NCBI GenBank assembly: GCA_021850745.1
Contig: JAJZKX010000014.1
Coordinates: 1-14,951 of the forward strand
DNA: 14,951 bases
Reading direction: 5' to 3'
DNA from: Thermoplasmata archaeon
GTDB taxonomy: Archaea; Thermoplasmatota; Thermoplasmata; Thermoplasmatales; Thermoplasmataceae
Positions 4,742-12,603 of the stretch are shown here, piece by piece. Position numbers and translations under genes: made by a program. The notes under the pieces are model-generated. The model made no database searches. It was not told the origin of the DNA and saw only the letters and a list, made by a program, of their open reading frames with translations. Numbering within the stretch: position 1 is the first letter of the stretch; each line of letters begins with the position of its first letter.

Positions 4742-6295
4742 ATGAGCGGTAATAATTTTGAAAGCTTCAGGGAAGAAACCCTGAACTCTCTTGGGCTCAA
4801 GGGATTAAATTCCGGTATATTTGACGGAAAATGGAAAGACACGAAAGGGCGGAGTATATACAAGTCAACAAGCCCTGTAGACGGAAAACACATCGCTGAT
4901 CTGACTCTTGCTACGAAAGAGGATTTTGATTCAATTGTCAGAAACTCCAGGAAAACATTCGAGGAATGGAGGGAATACACTGCTCCCCGGAGGGGAGAAA
5001 TCATCAGATCACTAGGCGACCTCCTTGTCCGGAAGAAAAAGGATCTCGGTGCCCTAGTTACACTGGAAGTGGGAAAGACCCCTTCTGAGGGGGAAGGAGA
5101 AATCCAGGAAATGATTGATGTCGCTTACTTCGCTTCAGGCCTATCAAGACAGCTTTATGGCCTGACAATGGGCAGCGAGAGGCCATACCACAGGCTTTAT
5201 GAGCAGTGGATGCCACTGGGCCCTGTAGGGATAATAAGCGCTTTCAATTTCCCTGCAGCTGTTTGGTCATGGAATGCAATGATAGCAGCAGTGTGCGGAG
5301 ACACAGCAATATGGAAACCATCAACAAAAGCTGCCCTTGTTGCAACCGGCGTAATGAAGGCAGTATCTGAGGCACTAGAAGAACTGGGCGCCCCGCAGAT
5401 ATTCAGCCTGATGGTCAGCAGGGGAAATGACGGCGGGGAATGGATTTCGAACGAACCCGGTATCCCACTGGTCTCATTCACAGGCTCCACCGGCACTGGA
5501 AGGAACCTCTACCAGAAAGTGTCGGCTAGAATGGGAAGGTCTATCCTGGAACTGGGGGGAAACAATGCAGCAATTGTCACAGAAAAGGCCGACATGAACA
5601 TTGCCCTGAAAGGAGTTGCATTCGGTGCTCTGGCTACTGCAGGGCAGAGATGCACAAGCACCAGAAGGGTGATCATACAGGACGCCATTTACAGTGAATT
5701 TGTGGAGAAACTCAAGAAGATCTATTCCGGCGTAAAGATAGGCAACCCAAACGATCCAGGTGTGCTTGTGGGGCCACTGATCGACAGGAAGGCGATCAAG
5801 ACTTACCTTGATGCAATAGAAACGGCAAGGAAGCAGGGAGGAAAGGTCCTGCATCAGGGAAAGGAAATCAAGATGCCAGGCCTTGAAGATGGCAACTACG
5901 TTTCCCCGACAATTGTTGAGGCCACCCAGGGCATGCCCATAATAAAGACCGAAACTTTTGGGCCGCTGCTTTATGTGTTCAGGTACCACACAATTGAGGA
6001 TGCGCTTAGGATGCACAATGACGTCCCACAGGGGCTTTCATCAGCAATATTCACGAATGACCTGAGGGAAGAAGAGGAATTCCTGTCAGCAAGAGGCTCG
6101 GACTGCGGAATTGCCAATGTTAATACCAGCACCGCAGGAGCAGAGATAGGCGGGGCATTTGGCGGGGAAAAGGAAACAGGTTATGGCAGGGAGAGCGGAA
6201 CAGATTCCTGGAAAGCATACATGAGGCGCCAGACCGTTACAAAAAACTTCGGGAAAGATGTGCCACTGTCACAGGGAGTCAAGTTCGACGTATAA
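4742..6295 (+). CDS. ALDH7 (antiquitin-type) aldehyde dehydrogenase, likely aminoadipate-semialdehyde dehydrogenase
   Basis: A 517-aa cytoplasmic NAD(P)-dependent aldehyde dehydrogenase. Catalytic residues are in place: Asn169 (FNFP), Lys192 (WKPS), SFTGSTGTG at 245-253, Glu270 (ELGGNN) and the nucleophile Cys304 (GQRCTS). The C-terminal segments GSDCGIANVNTSTAGAEIGG, GAFGGEKETGYGRESG and KAYMRRQT are characteristic of ALDH7. Characterised ALDH7 members (human antiquitin, bacterial Pcd/AmaB) oxidise alpha-aminoadipate semialdehyde, in equilibrium with piperideine-6-carboxylate, to aminoadipate in lysine catabolism. That role is inferred here; no lysine aminotransferase or saccharopine gene is in view. 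The length is normal for the family. It appears to be a single-gene transcript ending at the T7 run (6324-6330). Confidence 0.93.
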   Translation: MSGNNFESFREETLNSLGLKGLNSGIFDGKWKDTKGRSIYKSTSPVDGKHIADLTLATKEDFDSIVRNSRKTFEEWREYTAPRRGEIIRSLGDLLVRKKKDLGALVTLEVGKTPSEGEGEIQEMIDVAYFASGLSRQLYGLTMGSERPYHRLYEQWMPLGPVGIISAFNFPAAVWSWNAMIAAVCGDTAIWKPSTKAALVATGVMKAVSEALEELGAPQIFSLMVSRGNDGGEWISNEPGIPLVSFTGSTGTGRNLYQKVSARMGRSILELGGNNAAIVTEKADMNIALKGVAFGALATAGQRCTSTRRVIIQDAIYSEFVEKLKKIYSGVKIGNPNDPGVLVGPLIDRKAIKTYLDAIETARKQGGKVLHQGKEIKMPGLEDGNYVSPTIVEATQGMPIIKTETFGPLLYVFRYHTIEDALRMHNDVPQGLSSAIFTNDLREEEEFLSARGSDCGIANVNTSTAGAEIGGAFGGEKETGYGRESGTDSWKAYMRRQTVTKNFGKDVPLSQGVKFDV

Positions 6296-6320
6296 TATTC
6301 CAAGTTTTAATTATCCACAG

Positions 6321-6331
6321 TAATTTTTTTA
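6321..6331 (+). terminator. T-run terminator after the aldehyde dehydrogenase gene
   Basis: TAATTTTTTTA includes seven consecutive T at 6324-6330, about 28 nt after the stop codon. It is immediately followed by the AT-rich promoter of the methionine operon. Confidence 0.5.
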
Positions 6332-6345
6332 TCATTAATTATTTT
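6332..6345 (+). promoter_or_regulatory. Candidate TATA region for the methionine operon
   Basis: TCATTAATTATTTT is centred near 6338, predicting a transcription start near 6364. That is close to both possible starts of the first gene (TTG 6367, ATG 6376). I see no riboswitch-like leader, since the transcript would have almost no 5' UTR. Confidence 0.4.
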
Positions 6346-6375
6346 GAAGTTGGTCATAATGAGCATTTGCTGCAG

Positions 6376-7191
6376 ATGGAAACTTCAAGCATTCATGAAT
6401 TGAAATTCGTCAAGTCGGTGGAGATAGTTCCTGCCAAGAACCTTGACCTCGAAGATTTCAGGGAAGCAGCAGCACTCTTTTCAGACCTGGCAGATGTTGT
6501 TACAGCTCCGGAAAACCCAATGGGAATGCCCGGCATAGACCCAATAATTTCCACTTTCCTGATTGCCAGGGAGTACAACCTCATCGCAATGCCTCACATA
6601 ACCCCTAGGGACAAGAACCGCCTATTCATACATTCCCAGGTCATAACGGCCCTGAAAATAGGAATAAGGAATTTCTTTGTTATAGGGGGAGACCCCATAA
6701 ATAAGAAACTTGACTCAAAGGAAGTGAGGGAGATTGACGTGCTGCAAACCATAAATTCCATCAGGCAGTCAGAAACATTCCTGAAGGAGCCATTCCCGAA
6801 AGTTGGCATTGGCTCCGCCTTCAACCCTTACCGGGAAGTAGAACAGGAAATTCTTTCGAAGAAACTGGAAAACGGTTCAAACTTCTTTATCAGCCAGATC
6901 CTTTTCGAATCGGAGCACTTGAAAAAGGACTGGATCAGGAAGAGGGCATTCAGGTTGTCTGCGGGTTTCATGCCACTTACAAGGAAGGGCCAGGTTGAAG
7001 GCATAAAGAAGATGGGCGTTAAGTTTTCAGAAGAGACCCTGAAGAAGCTGGACCTGTCAGATGACATCACCGCCACGTCCATCCGGATGATTCTCGATGC
7101 CTATGATGAAGCAAAGGAATATATCGATGGCATCCACGTGATGCCTTTGGGAAACAACAAACTTGCAAAACAAATATTGGAGAGTATATAG
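6376..7191 (+). CDS. Methylenetetrahydrofolate reductase-like protein (MetF family)
   Basis: A 271-aa TIM-barrel flavoprotein of the MTHFR family, expected to reduce 5,10-methylene- to 5-methyl-tetrahydropterin. Family marks from ATG 6376 are: SVEIVP (Glu16, matching the catalytic Glu of the FEFFP motif), PHITPRDKNR at about 73-82, IGGDP at about 103-107 (the Asp that contacts FAD), IGSAFNP at 145-151 and FISQILFE at about 171-178 (Gln contacting substrate). ATG 6376 has no Shine-Dalgarno; TTG 6367 would add three residues. The stop codon directly touches the next ATG, and the two following genes encode a split methionine synthase. The context therefore argues for methyl donor supply rather than a catabolic role. 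Whether the cofactor is folate or a modified pterin cannot be told. Confidence 0.87.
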   Translation: METSSIHELKFVKSVEIVPAKNLDLEDFREAAALFSDLADVVTAPENPMGMPGIDPIISTFLIAREYNLIAMPHITPRDKNRLFIHSQVITALKIGIRNFFVIGGDPINKKLDSKEVREIDVLQTINSIRQSETFLKEPFPKVGIGSAFNPYREVEQEILSKKLENGSNFFISQILFESEHLKKDWIRKRAFRLSAGFMPLTRKGQVEGIKKMGVKFSEETLKKLDLSDDITATSIRMILDAYDEAKEYIDGIHVMPLGNNKLAKQILESI

Positions 7192-8112
7192 ATGGCAGAA
7201 ATTCTAAAACTGACTTACGGAATATTTCCGAAAACAGAAAAACTCAGAGTGAGGATAGGAAGATGGCAAAGAAAGATCCTTTCTGCAAAGGAACTTGAGA
7301 GCCTTGTGCAGGAAGAAACAGCACTTTTCCAGCAGCTTGCAAGGGAGAATGGCATTTCCTCATTCACAGATCCGCTGTTCAACTGGTTTGATATTTTCAG
7401 GCCAATTTCACTTGTTACTGGAGGCATTGAGCTGGGCCCTCTCACGAGATATGGTGAGACCAATACTTTCTACAGGCTGCCTGAGATCAGGAAACCCCTC
7501 ACTCTGGAAGGAAACCCTGCCGAATACAGGGAACTGAGTGAGAATCCTCCACTTCCGCTGTATCACGTTGACCAGGGGGAAGACCAGCTTGCCTTCCTTC
7601 CTGGCCCGGTTACATTTTTCCATTTCTGCGGGAACATCGCAGGGAACAGCTTTGAATCATTCTCGGAGAACCTTGGCAAGCTGTATAGCGAGTTGCTTTC
7701 AAAATTCAGGTTCCGTAAGTTTCTCGTTTTTGAATCTGTACCCCTGGCAGGAGGCAATCTGGGGCCATTCTACAAGTCCGTTGACCCTGAGAAGACAATA
7801 CTTGCCACTACAGGCAATCTGAATATCAAGTCCCTCGAATCGGCCGGGAAAAAATTCCATTCTGTTGCCACAGATGCAGACAAGGAGAACATTAAAGCTG
7901 CAGCCGCATTTTCAAGCATACCAGGCCTTTCATTGATAGATGCACACAATACTAAGCTGGAAGACCCCAAGGCATTAACGGCAAGGATCGATGGGCTAGG
8001 AAAGGAACTCGGCATCCACAAATTCTATGTTACGCACTCGGACTATCTAGATTTTCTCCCAAGGCAGATAGCTGAGAAAAAACTCCAGCTAATAGGGAAG
8101 GTAGGTGAATAA
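7192..8112 (+). CDS. MetE N-terminal-domain-like protein (split cobalamin-independent methionine synthase)
   Basis: A 306-aa protein resembling the N-terminal barrel of MetE, which in bacteria is fused to the catalytic barrel (about 750 aa in total). Segments such as GPLTRYGETNTFYRLPEI and LPGPVTFFHF match the RY-x-x-N-x-x-Y-x-VP and LPGP positions of MetE N-domains. It has no zinc-ligand set of its own, so it is presumably non-catalytic and helps bind the polyglutamylated methyl donor. A GGAG lies 9 nt before ATG 7192, inside the end of the preceding gene. The catalytic partner follows immediately. Separate N- and C-domain genes are a known archaeal arrangement. Confidence 0.8.
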   Translation: MAEILKLTYGIFPKTEKLRVRIGRWQRKILSAKELESLVQEETALFQQLARENGISSFTDPLFNWFDIFRPISLVTGGIELGPLTRYGETNTFYRLPEIRKPLTLEGNPAEYRELSENPPLPLYHVDQGEDQLAFLPGPVTFFHFCGNIAGNSFESFSENLGKLYSELLSKFRFRKFLVFESVPLAGGNLGPFYKSVDPEKTILATTGNLNIKSLESAGKKFHSVATDADKENIKAAAAFSSIPGLSLIDAHNTKLEDPKALTARIDGLGKELGIHKFYVTHSDYLDFLPRQIAEKKLQLIGKVGE

Positions 8113-8113
8113 A

Positions 8114-9154
8114 TTGGCAGAACAGCTGTTCATAACCCAGGAAATCGGGAGCTTCAGGAAACCGGACTATCTGAGCAAGAAGTTCCACACAATAGAGGGC
8201 CAGAAAGAATTCTATGATCTCGCAAGGAAGGCAACTGTTGAAACCATTGACCTTTTCGAAAAGTCTGGCCTTGACAACCTCGGAGTAGGCGGCGAGATGT
8301 TCAGGTGGGAGATGTACGAGCACCTGGCATCCAATGTTGGCGGCCTTGAATTCTACGGAATGGTGAGATCATTCGACAACAGGTATTACAAAAAGGGGAG
8401 CGTAGTGTCCCAGATCACGAGGAAAAACCCATTCCATGTGGATGAGCTGCAATATGTGCTATCGCAGACTAAGGGAAAGCTGAAGGTTCCAATCACCGGA
8501 CCATATACTATGATGGACTGGTCATTCAACGAGTATTACAGGGACCGGAGAGAGCTGGCCAATGCTTACGCTGACGCCATAAACCAGGAAATAAGGGAGC
8601 TCAAGAAAGTATGGGAAAAGGCAAGGGGAAGTGAAATACTGGAAATCCAGATCGATGAACCGGCAGCCACCACACATCCTGACGAAATGGACATTGTGAC
8701 TGAATCTGTCAACAGGTCATTTGAGGGGATCAGTGGAATAGAACCAACCATACACGTCTGCTACAGTGTGGATTACAGGTACCTCTACAACACTCTCCAT
8801 GATCTCAAGGTCAAGGGGCTGAACCTTGAATATGCCAACAGGGACAAGTACTCACTTGGCACATCAATTGAACAGAGGCCTGGATACGCAGACCTCAAGG
8901 CTTTCAACGAAGTCAACCAGACTCTTGGCCAGAAAAAGTTCATTGGGCTAGGCGTAACAGATGTCCACGTGGACTTTGTCGAGCCTGTTGGCCTGATAAA
9001 AGACAGGATCGAGGCTGCAGTGAAGCTTGTGGAGGATCCAAAACTACTGAGAATCAACCCGGATTGCGGCCTCAGGACAAGATCAAGGCAGATTGGGTTT
9101 GATAAACTGAAAAATATGGTGGATGCAGTCAGGGATTTGAAGAAATCTTACTGA
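8114..9154 (+). CDS. metE: MetE catalytic-domain protein, cobalamin-independent methionine synthase
   Basis: A 346-aa barrel that transfers a methyl group to homocysteine, giving methionine. The zinc site is complete (numbering from TTG 8114): His214 and Cys216 (IHVCYS), Glu239 (LEYANRD) and Cys318 (NPDCGLRTR). Homocysteine and folate contacts appear as EIGSFRKP (10-17), the GGEMFRWE region and the IDEPA motif (180-184). It is about half the length of bacterial MetE, with the N-terminal half supplied by the preceding gene. GTG 8105 would overlap that gene by 8 bp but lies inside the Shine-Dalgarno AGGTGA (8103-8108). TTG 8114, 5 nt beyond it and 1 nt past the upstream stop, is the better start. 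The 3' end overlaps the convergent protease gene by 7 bp. Confidence 0.92.
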   Translation: MAEQLFITQEIGSFRKPDYLSKKFHTIEGQKEFYDLARKATVETIDLFEKSGLDNLGVGGEMFRWEMYEHLASNVGGLEFYGMVRSFDNRYYKKGSVVSQITRKNPFHVDELQYVLSQTKGKLKVPITGPYTMMDWSFNEYYRDRRELANAYADAINQEIRELKKVWEKARGSEILEIQIDEPAATTHPDEMDIVTESVNRSFEGISGIEPTIHVCYSVDYRYLYNTLHDLKVKGLNLEYANRDKYSLGTSIEQRPGYADLKAFNEVNQTLGQKKFIGLGVTDVHVDFVEPVGLIKDRIEAAVKLVEDPKLLRINPDCGLRTRSRQIGFDKLKNMVDAVRDLKKSY

Positions 9155-12100
9155 ATCTCATCCCTTCTTCTCTTTTTGCTGAACACTCTGTATCCGATGT
9201 ACGCGTAGAAACCAATGGCGGCAGCAATCACTAGGTTGATTCCAAGGTATACCGGGTTCGAATAGCTGATTTTAACCACCTGGCTCTGGTAGACCTGGGA
9301 GTTGCTAAGCCTCAGGACAACTGAAATGTAGTATGTGCTGCCTGGCACCAGCCCACTGAGGAAGGTATAGCTGGTATTCTGTGATGAAACGGTGGTTACG
9401 TCCGGGCTCAGAAAATTTTGGTTGTTGGAGACGTAAACCTGGTATATTGAAAAATTCTGGCCCTTGTAAGGCGTCCAGGACAGGTATCCGAAGTAGAAAA
9501 GCAGTGGGAAGTAATGGGTTATTGACACATTCTCCCCTGAGCTCACAGAAATCTTGGCGGGAGTCATCCTGATATTGAGGATAGTCGGTGAGCTTATATT
9601 CAACGGAGTGCTGAAATTATCATACATTTCCGCGGTTGCGCTTACATTATACTTTCCAGTTGCAGGATAAAGGAAGAACAGGCCCGACGAGTTTGAGTAG
9701 GATGCCATGGATGAATTCACCCTCACCAGCGCGTTGCCTATGGGGAATGAGTATAGGATATCGGATACGCTTCCTGTCAGAGTGTGTGTTCCAGAAAAGG
9801 TTGGCTGTAGCAGGATCTGCAGGCTTAGGTTCTTACCAGGCTCAAGGTAAACGATATCAGTCTGATTCCCGTATCCAGGCTTTGTAACATTAATTGTAAC
9901 ATTGCTTCCGGGGGTCATCATCCTGTAATGGTACCCTCCCTGATGCTGGACAGTTTCATTATTGAAGGTAACTGTTGAATTTGCATTGAAAACGAACAGT
10001 GAGACATTCACTTTTATGGGTTCAAGCCTGAAAGTGATATTTTGTGATCCTGTGAATAACCCACTATCTCCGTAAAAGCCCGTGGACGAAGCACTTGCAG
10101 CAGTTGTGCCATTCATGGCGGGAATCTGCATTCCCGGCCCCGAATAATGGTAATTGTAGAACCACATGGCTGTTATTTCAGTTCCAGGATATTGCGTTCC
10201 CTTAATGGTGTAGTTCACCGAAACATTTGCAAGGTGCAGGTACGGTATTGAAATGTTTCTGGAAACTGTCCTCTGGATTTTATCAGCATCTGTGTAGGTT
10301 GCACTGACGTTATAAGCCCCTCCGCTGTACGCCACAAATGTGTTGGCCTTTGCAGGTGAAGAATTAACGCTCCACGTTATGCCGGAATTAACACCCTGGA
10401 GATAGAACAGGAGCAATGCTGGATGGCCATAGCCCTGGTAATATGTGATCTGGGGTCCTGGAACTACATGGCTCCCAATCAGATGGCCCTCAGGTGCTGA
10501 GGAAGAATAGAACACAATCTCTCCTGCACCTGCTGAAGCATCGATTGTTGAATATGTTGTTGAATTTATGCCATTATAGTGCTGGAAGTACACATATCCA
10601 GGAGTTACCGGGGCACTTCCGTTGCTGACAGAAATGCTGCTGAATGTTCCGTTGTTTATGATAGTCAAGTTCGACTGGGAATCCATCTGGGTTGTCCCCA
10701 GCGCAGGGGACATTTCTCCTGAGAAGTTGAGGAAAGCTGGCAGTGATTGTGAGAATCCGCCGCTGGTTGAAAAATTAACGGAGGAGCCATTAAATGATAG
10801 CTTTATGTTGAACAGTGTGAGCTGTCCGCCAAACCCGCCAGGCATTCCGTAGGTCCTTTCCACCAGGTTTCCAGCCTGTGAAAAGGCTAGCATGAGTGCC
10901 TCTCCAGTTGAGTTCAGGGTAACCCCGAATTTAAGATAATTCAGCGGGTTCAGGTAAAAGCCGTCGTAGTAGAAGGTTGTTCCGTTGTTTGCAAGTCTCC
11001 CCTGGAGGGGAGTCAGATTGAGATTTGCAGAAATGATCGTGGCGTTGTAAGACTTTGTGCCATTGAAAACCGCAATTCCGCCATACCCGTCAAGTAGGTC
11101 CCTCGATGCATTTAGCAATGAGGAAACCTTTGGGGTCCCGAGCCCGGTTACAGGATTCCAGTAAGGAGTGTTCTGGTAATACCCGTTTGTCCCCGTGAGT
11201 ATCTGGGTAAAGGAACTGTTGTAAAGTGAAGTTCTGGCAATCTGGTAAAGAAGCGGATTGACAGAATGGAGGTGTACTCCGGTGTATTGCTCAATTAGGG
11301 CCACAACATCGGCCCAGATAGGCGTCGCTACGCTTGTGCCTCCAACAATGTACTGGCCTCCGCTGGAAATGACATAGACGCCTGTGTACTTGTTTGCATC
11401 CATTGCTACATCGGGGACCCCTCTGCGTGACTCATTATATCCCTTTACAGATTGCCAGTAAGGGGTGTTGAATACAGAGCTGAAGCCTCCACCGCTTCCA
11501 TACGACTGGCCGTTAACCACCCCTCCCCATCCGGATTGCTGGAACCTGTCGTTGAAAGCATAAAGGGAAGTCCCTCCAACGCTGGTTACATAGGGGTCTG
11601 AAGCAGGGAAATTAACAGTCAGCTGTTTTTCAGAATTGTAAGCGCCACTATCTCCAGATGCAGCTAGCACCGTAATTCCCTGTGAAGCTGCCTCTGCATA
11701 TATCTTGGAGTAGGTCAGTTCAGAATTTACAGTCAGCCCTGACTCTGGAGTGCTCCAGCTCAGAGAAAGTATGTTTGCGATGTGATTTGATATCGCATAA
11801 CTGACTACATTCTGCAGGTCACTGGTGAAAGATGAAGTAGAAATCAGCAGGACAATCTTAGCTGCAGGGGCGAGCGCATGTGCCCATTCAACATCAGTGG
11901 AGGTTTCCATTGCCCAGGTTGAATTGTAAGTTCCGGGCTCTCCGTTTGGATACACAATTGAAAGGTCTACCGGGGGCAGCCCATTGGCTGCATCGAATGC
12001 CCTTAAATCATACATTATGTTAGGGTTCCCGTAGGCGTCTATGATGCCTATAGTGATTCCTGATCCATTTATCCCATGGTGCAGTGCCCAGGTAAAATTG

Positions 12101-12552
12101 TATGCCTTGGCAAGGATATCTGGAGTGAAGGCGAAGGGAATATTGATGTTCTGGCCCGCATATGAATATGAAATTGAGGGAGTAACTGTAGTCCCACTCT
12201 CGCTGTAGAAAGTCGTGATCCCTGATCCAGCTGTAAGCCTATGGAGGGTCATGTTTACCTCACTGGCTACAGTGTCAGGAACAGAAAAGGCCCAGAGCAG
12301 GCCAAATTTTTGCGGGGAGACGCCAATAAAACTCATTGCACTATTTGCTACTGCACTGGCATAGGGTGTTGGAGGGACGTAAACAGTGAAATTTGCCTGC
12401 CCTGAAGATTGCGAAGCCGGGAAGTTCCCTAAAAAGGCCATCTGTCCTGGGCCTATGTTGATATTATTTCCGTTTGCTGCAGGGACAACAAGAATGGAAC
12501 CTGCCAGCATTATGAAAGCCACTGTGGCGACTGCGAAAATAGCCCTGAACAT
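9148..12552 (-). CDS. Surface-anchored sedolisin (S53) acid serine protease
   Basis: A very large secreted, membrane-tethered protease (1134 aa from ATG 12552). A signal peptide at 1-26 (MFRAIFAVATVAFIMLAGS) precedes an abbreviated pro-region. The S53 domain spans about 145-490, with catalytic Glu216 and Asp220 (METSTDVEWAHALAP), oxyanion Asp301 (AASGDSG) and nucleophile Ser407 (GGTSVATP). The calcium-site region NPVTGLGTP follows. About 430 residues of Asn/Ser/Thr-rich beta sequence come next, then a carboxypeptidase-regulatory-like beta domain (about 922-996), a fibronectin III-like domain (about 1019-1098), one TM helix (about 1102-1122) and a basic tail (KKRRRDEIQ). Sedolisins work at low pH, fitting an acidophile feeding on external protein. 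Many Asn-x-Ser/Thr sites suggest heavy glycosylation. TTG 12600 would add 16 residues, but a TATA box 26 nt before ATG 12552 supports the shorter form. Confidence 0.93.
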   Translation of the reverse strand: MFRAIFAVATVAFIMLAGSILVVPAANGNNINIGPGQMAFLGNFPASQSSGQANFTVYVPPTPYASAVANSAMSFIGVSPQKFGLLWAFSVPDTVASEVNMTLHRLTAGSGITTFYSESGTTVTPSISYSYAGQNINIPFAFTPDILAKAYNFTWALHHGINGSGITIGIIDAYGNPNIMYDLRAFDAANGLPPVDLSIVYPNGEPGTYNSTWAMETSTDVEWAHALAPAAKIVLLISTSSFTSDLQNVVSYAISNHIANILSLSWSTPESGLTVNSELTYSKIYAEAASQGITVLAASGDSGAYNSEKQLTVNFPASDPYVTSVGGTSLYAFNDRFQQSGWGGVVNGQSYGSGGGFSSVFNTPYWQSVKGYNESRRGVPDVAMDANKYTGVYVISSGGQYIVGGTSVATPIWADVVALIEQYTGVHLHSVNPLLYQIARTSLYNSSFTQILTGTNGYYQNTPYWNPVTGLGTPKVSSLLNASRDLLDGYGGIAVFNGTKSYNATIISANLNLTPLQGRLANNGTTFYYDGFYLNPLNYLKFGVTLNSTGEALMLAFSQAGNLVERTYGMPGGFGGQLTLFNIKLSFNGSSVNFSTSGGFSQSLPAFLNFSGEMSPALGTTQMDSQSNLTIINNGTFSSISVSNGSAPVTPGYVYFQHYNGINSTTYSTIDASAGAGEIVFYSSSAPEGHLIGSHVVPGPQITYYQGYGHPALLLFYLQGVNSGITWSVNSSPAKANTFVAYSGGAYNVSATYTDADKIQRTVSRNISIPYLHLANVSVNYTIKGTQYPGTEITAMWFYNYHYSGPGMQIPAMNGTTAASASSTGFYGDSGLFTGSQNITFRLEPIKVNVSLFVFNANSTVTFNNETVQHQGGYHYRMMTPGSNVTINVTKPGYGNQTDIVYLEPGKNLSLQILLQPTFSGTHTLTGSVSDILYSFPIGNALVRVNSSMASYSNSSGLFFLYPATGKYNVSATAEMYDNFSTPLNISSPTILNIRMTPAKISVSSGENVSITHYFPLLFYFGYLSWTPYKGQNFSIYQVYVSNNQNFLSPDVTTVSSQNTSYTFLSGLVPGSTYYISVVLRLSNSQVYQSQVVKISYSNPVYLGINLVIAAAIGFYAYIGYRVFSKKRRRDEIQ

Positions 12553-12576
12553 GTGCCCGCTCAAATGGTAAACCCT

Positions 12577-12587
12577 ATTAATATATT
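12577..12587. promoter_or_regulatory. Shared AT-rich promoter core for the divergent protease and primase genes
   Basis: ATTAATATATT is nearly symmetric. It lies about 27-30 nt from the protease ATG 12552 on one strand and about 22 nt from the primase TTG 12604 on the other. Both genes lack a Shine-Dalgarno, so one element could drive leaderless transcripts in both directions. Confidence 0.45.
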
Positions 12588-12603
12588 CTGTGATAGCCAA
12601 AGG

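Noticed and set aside
5474..6016. 180-aa open frame on the minus strand inside the aldehyde dehydrogenase gene
   Set aside because: It is a shadow of a strongly conserved gene. Its composition shows no recognisable domain.
12553..12603. Primase start at GTG 12553 or ATG 12565
   Set aside because: The extra residues are unlike known PriS N-termini and run through the AT-rich promoter core. TTG 12604 gives the expected length.
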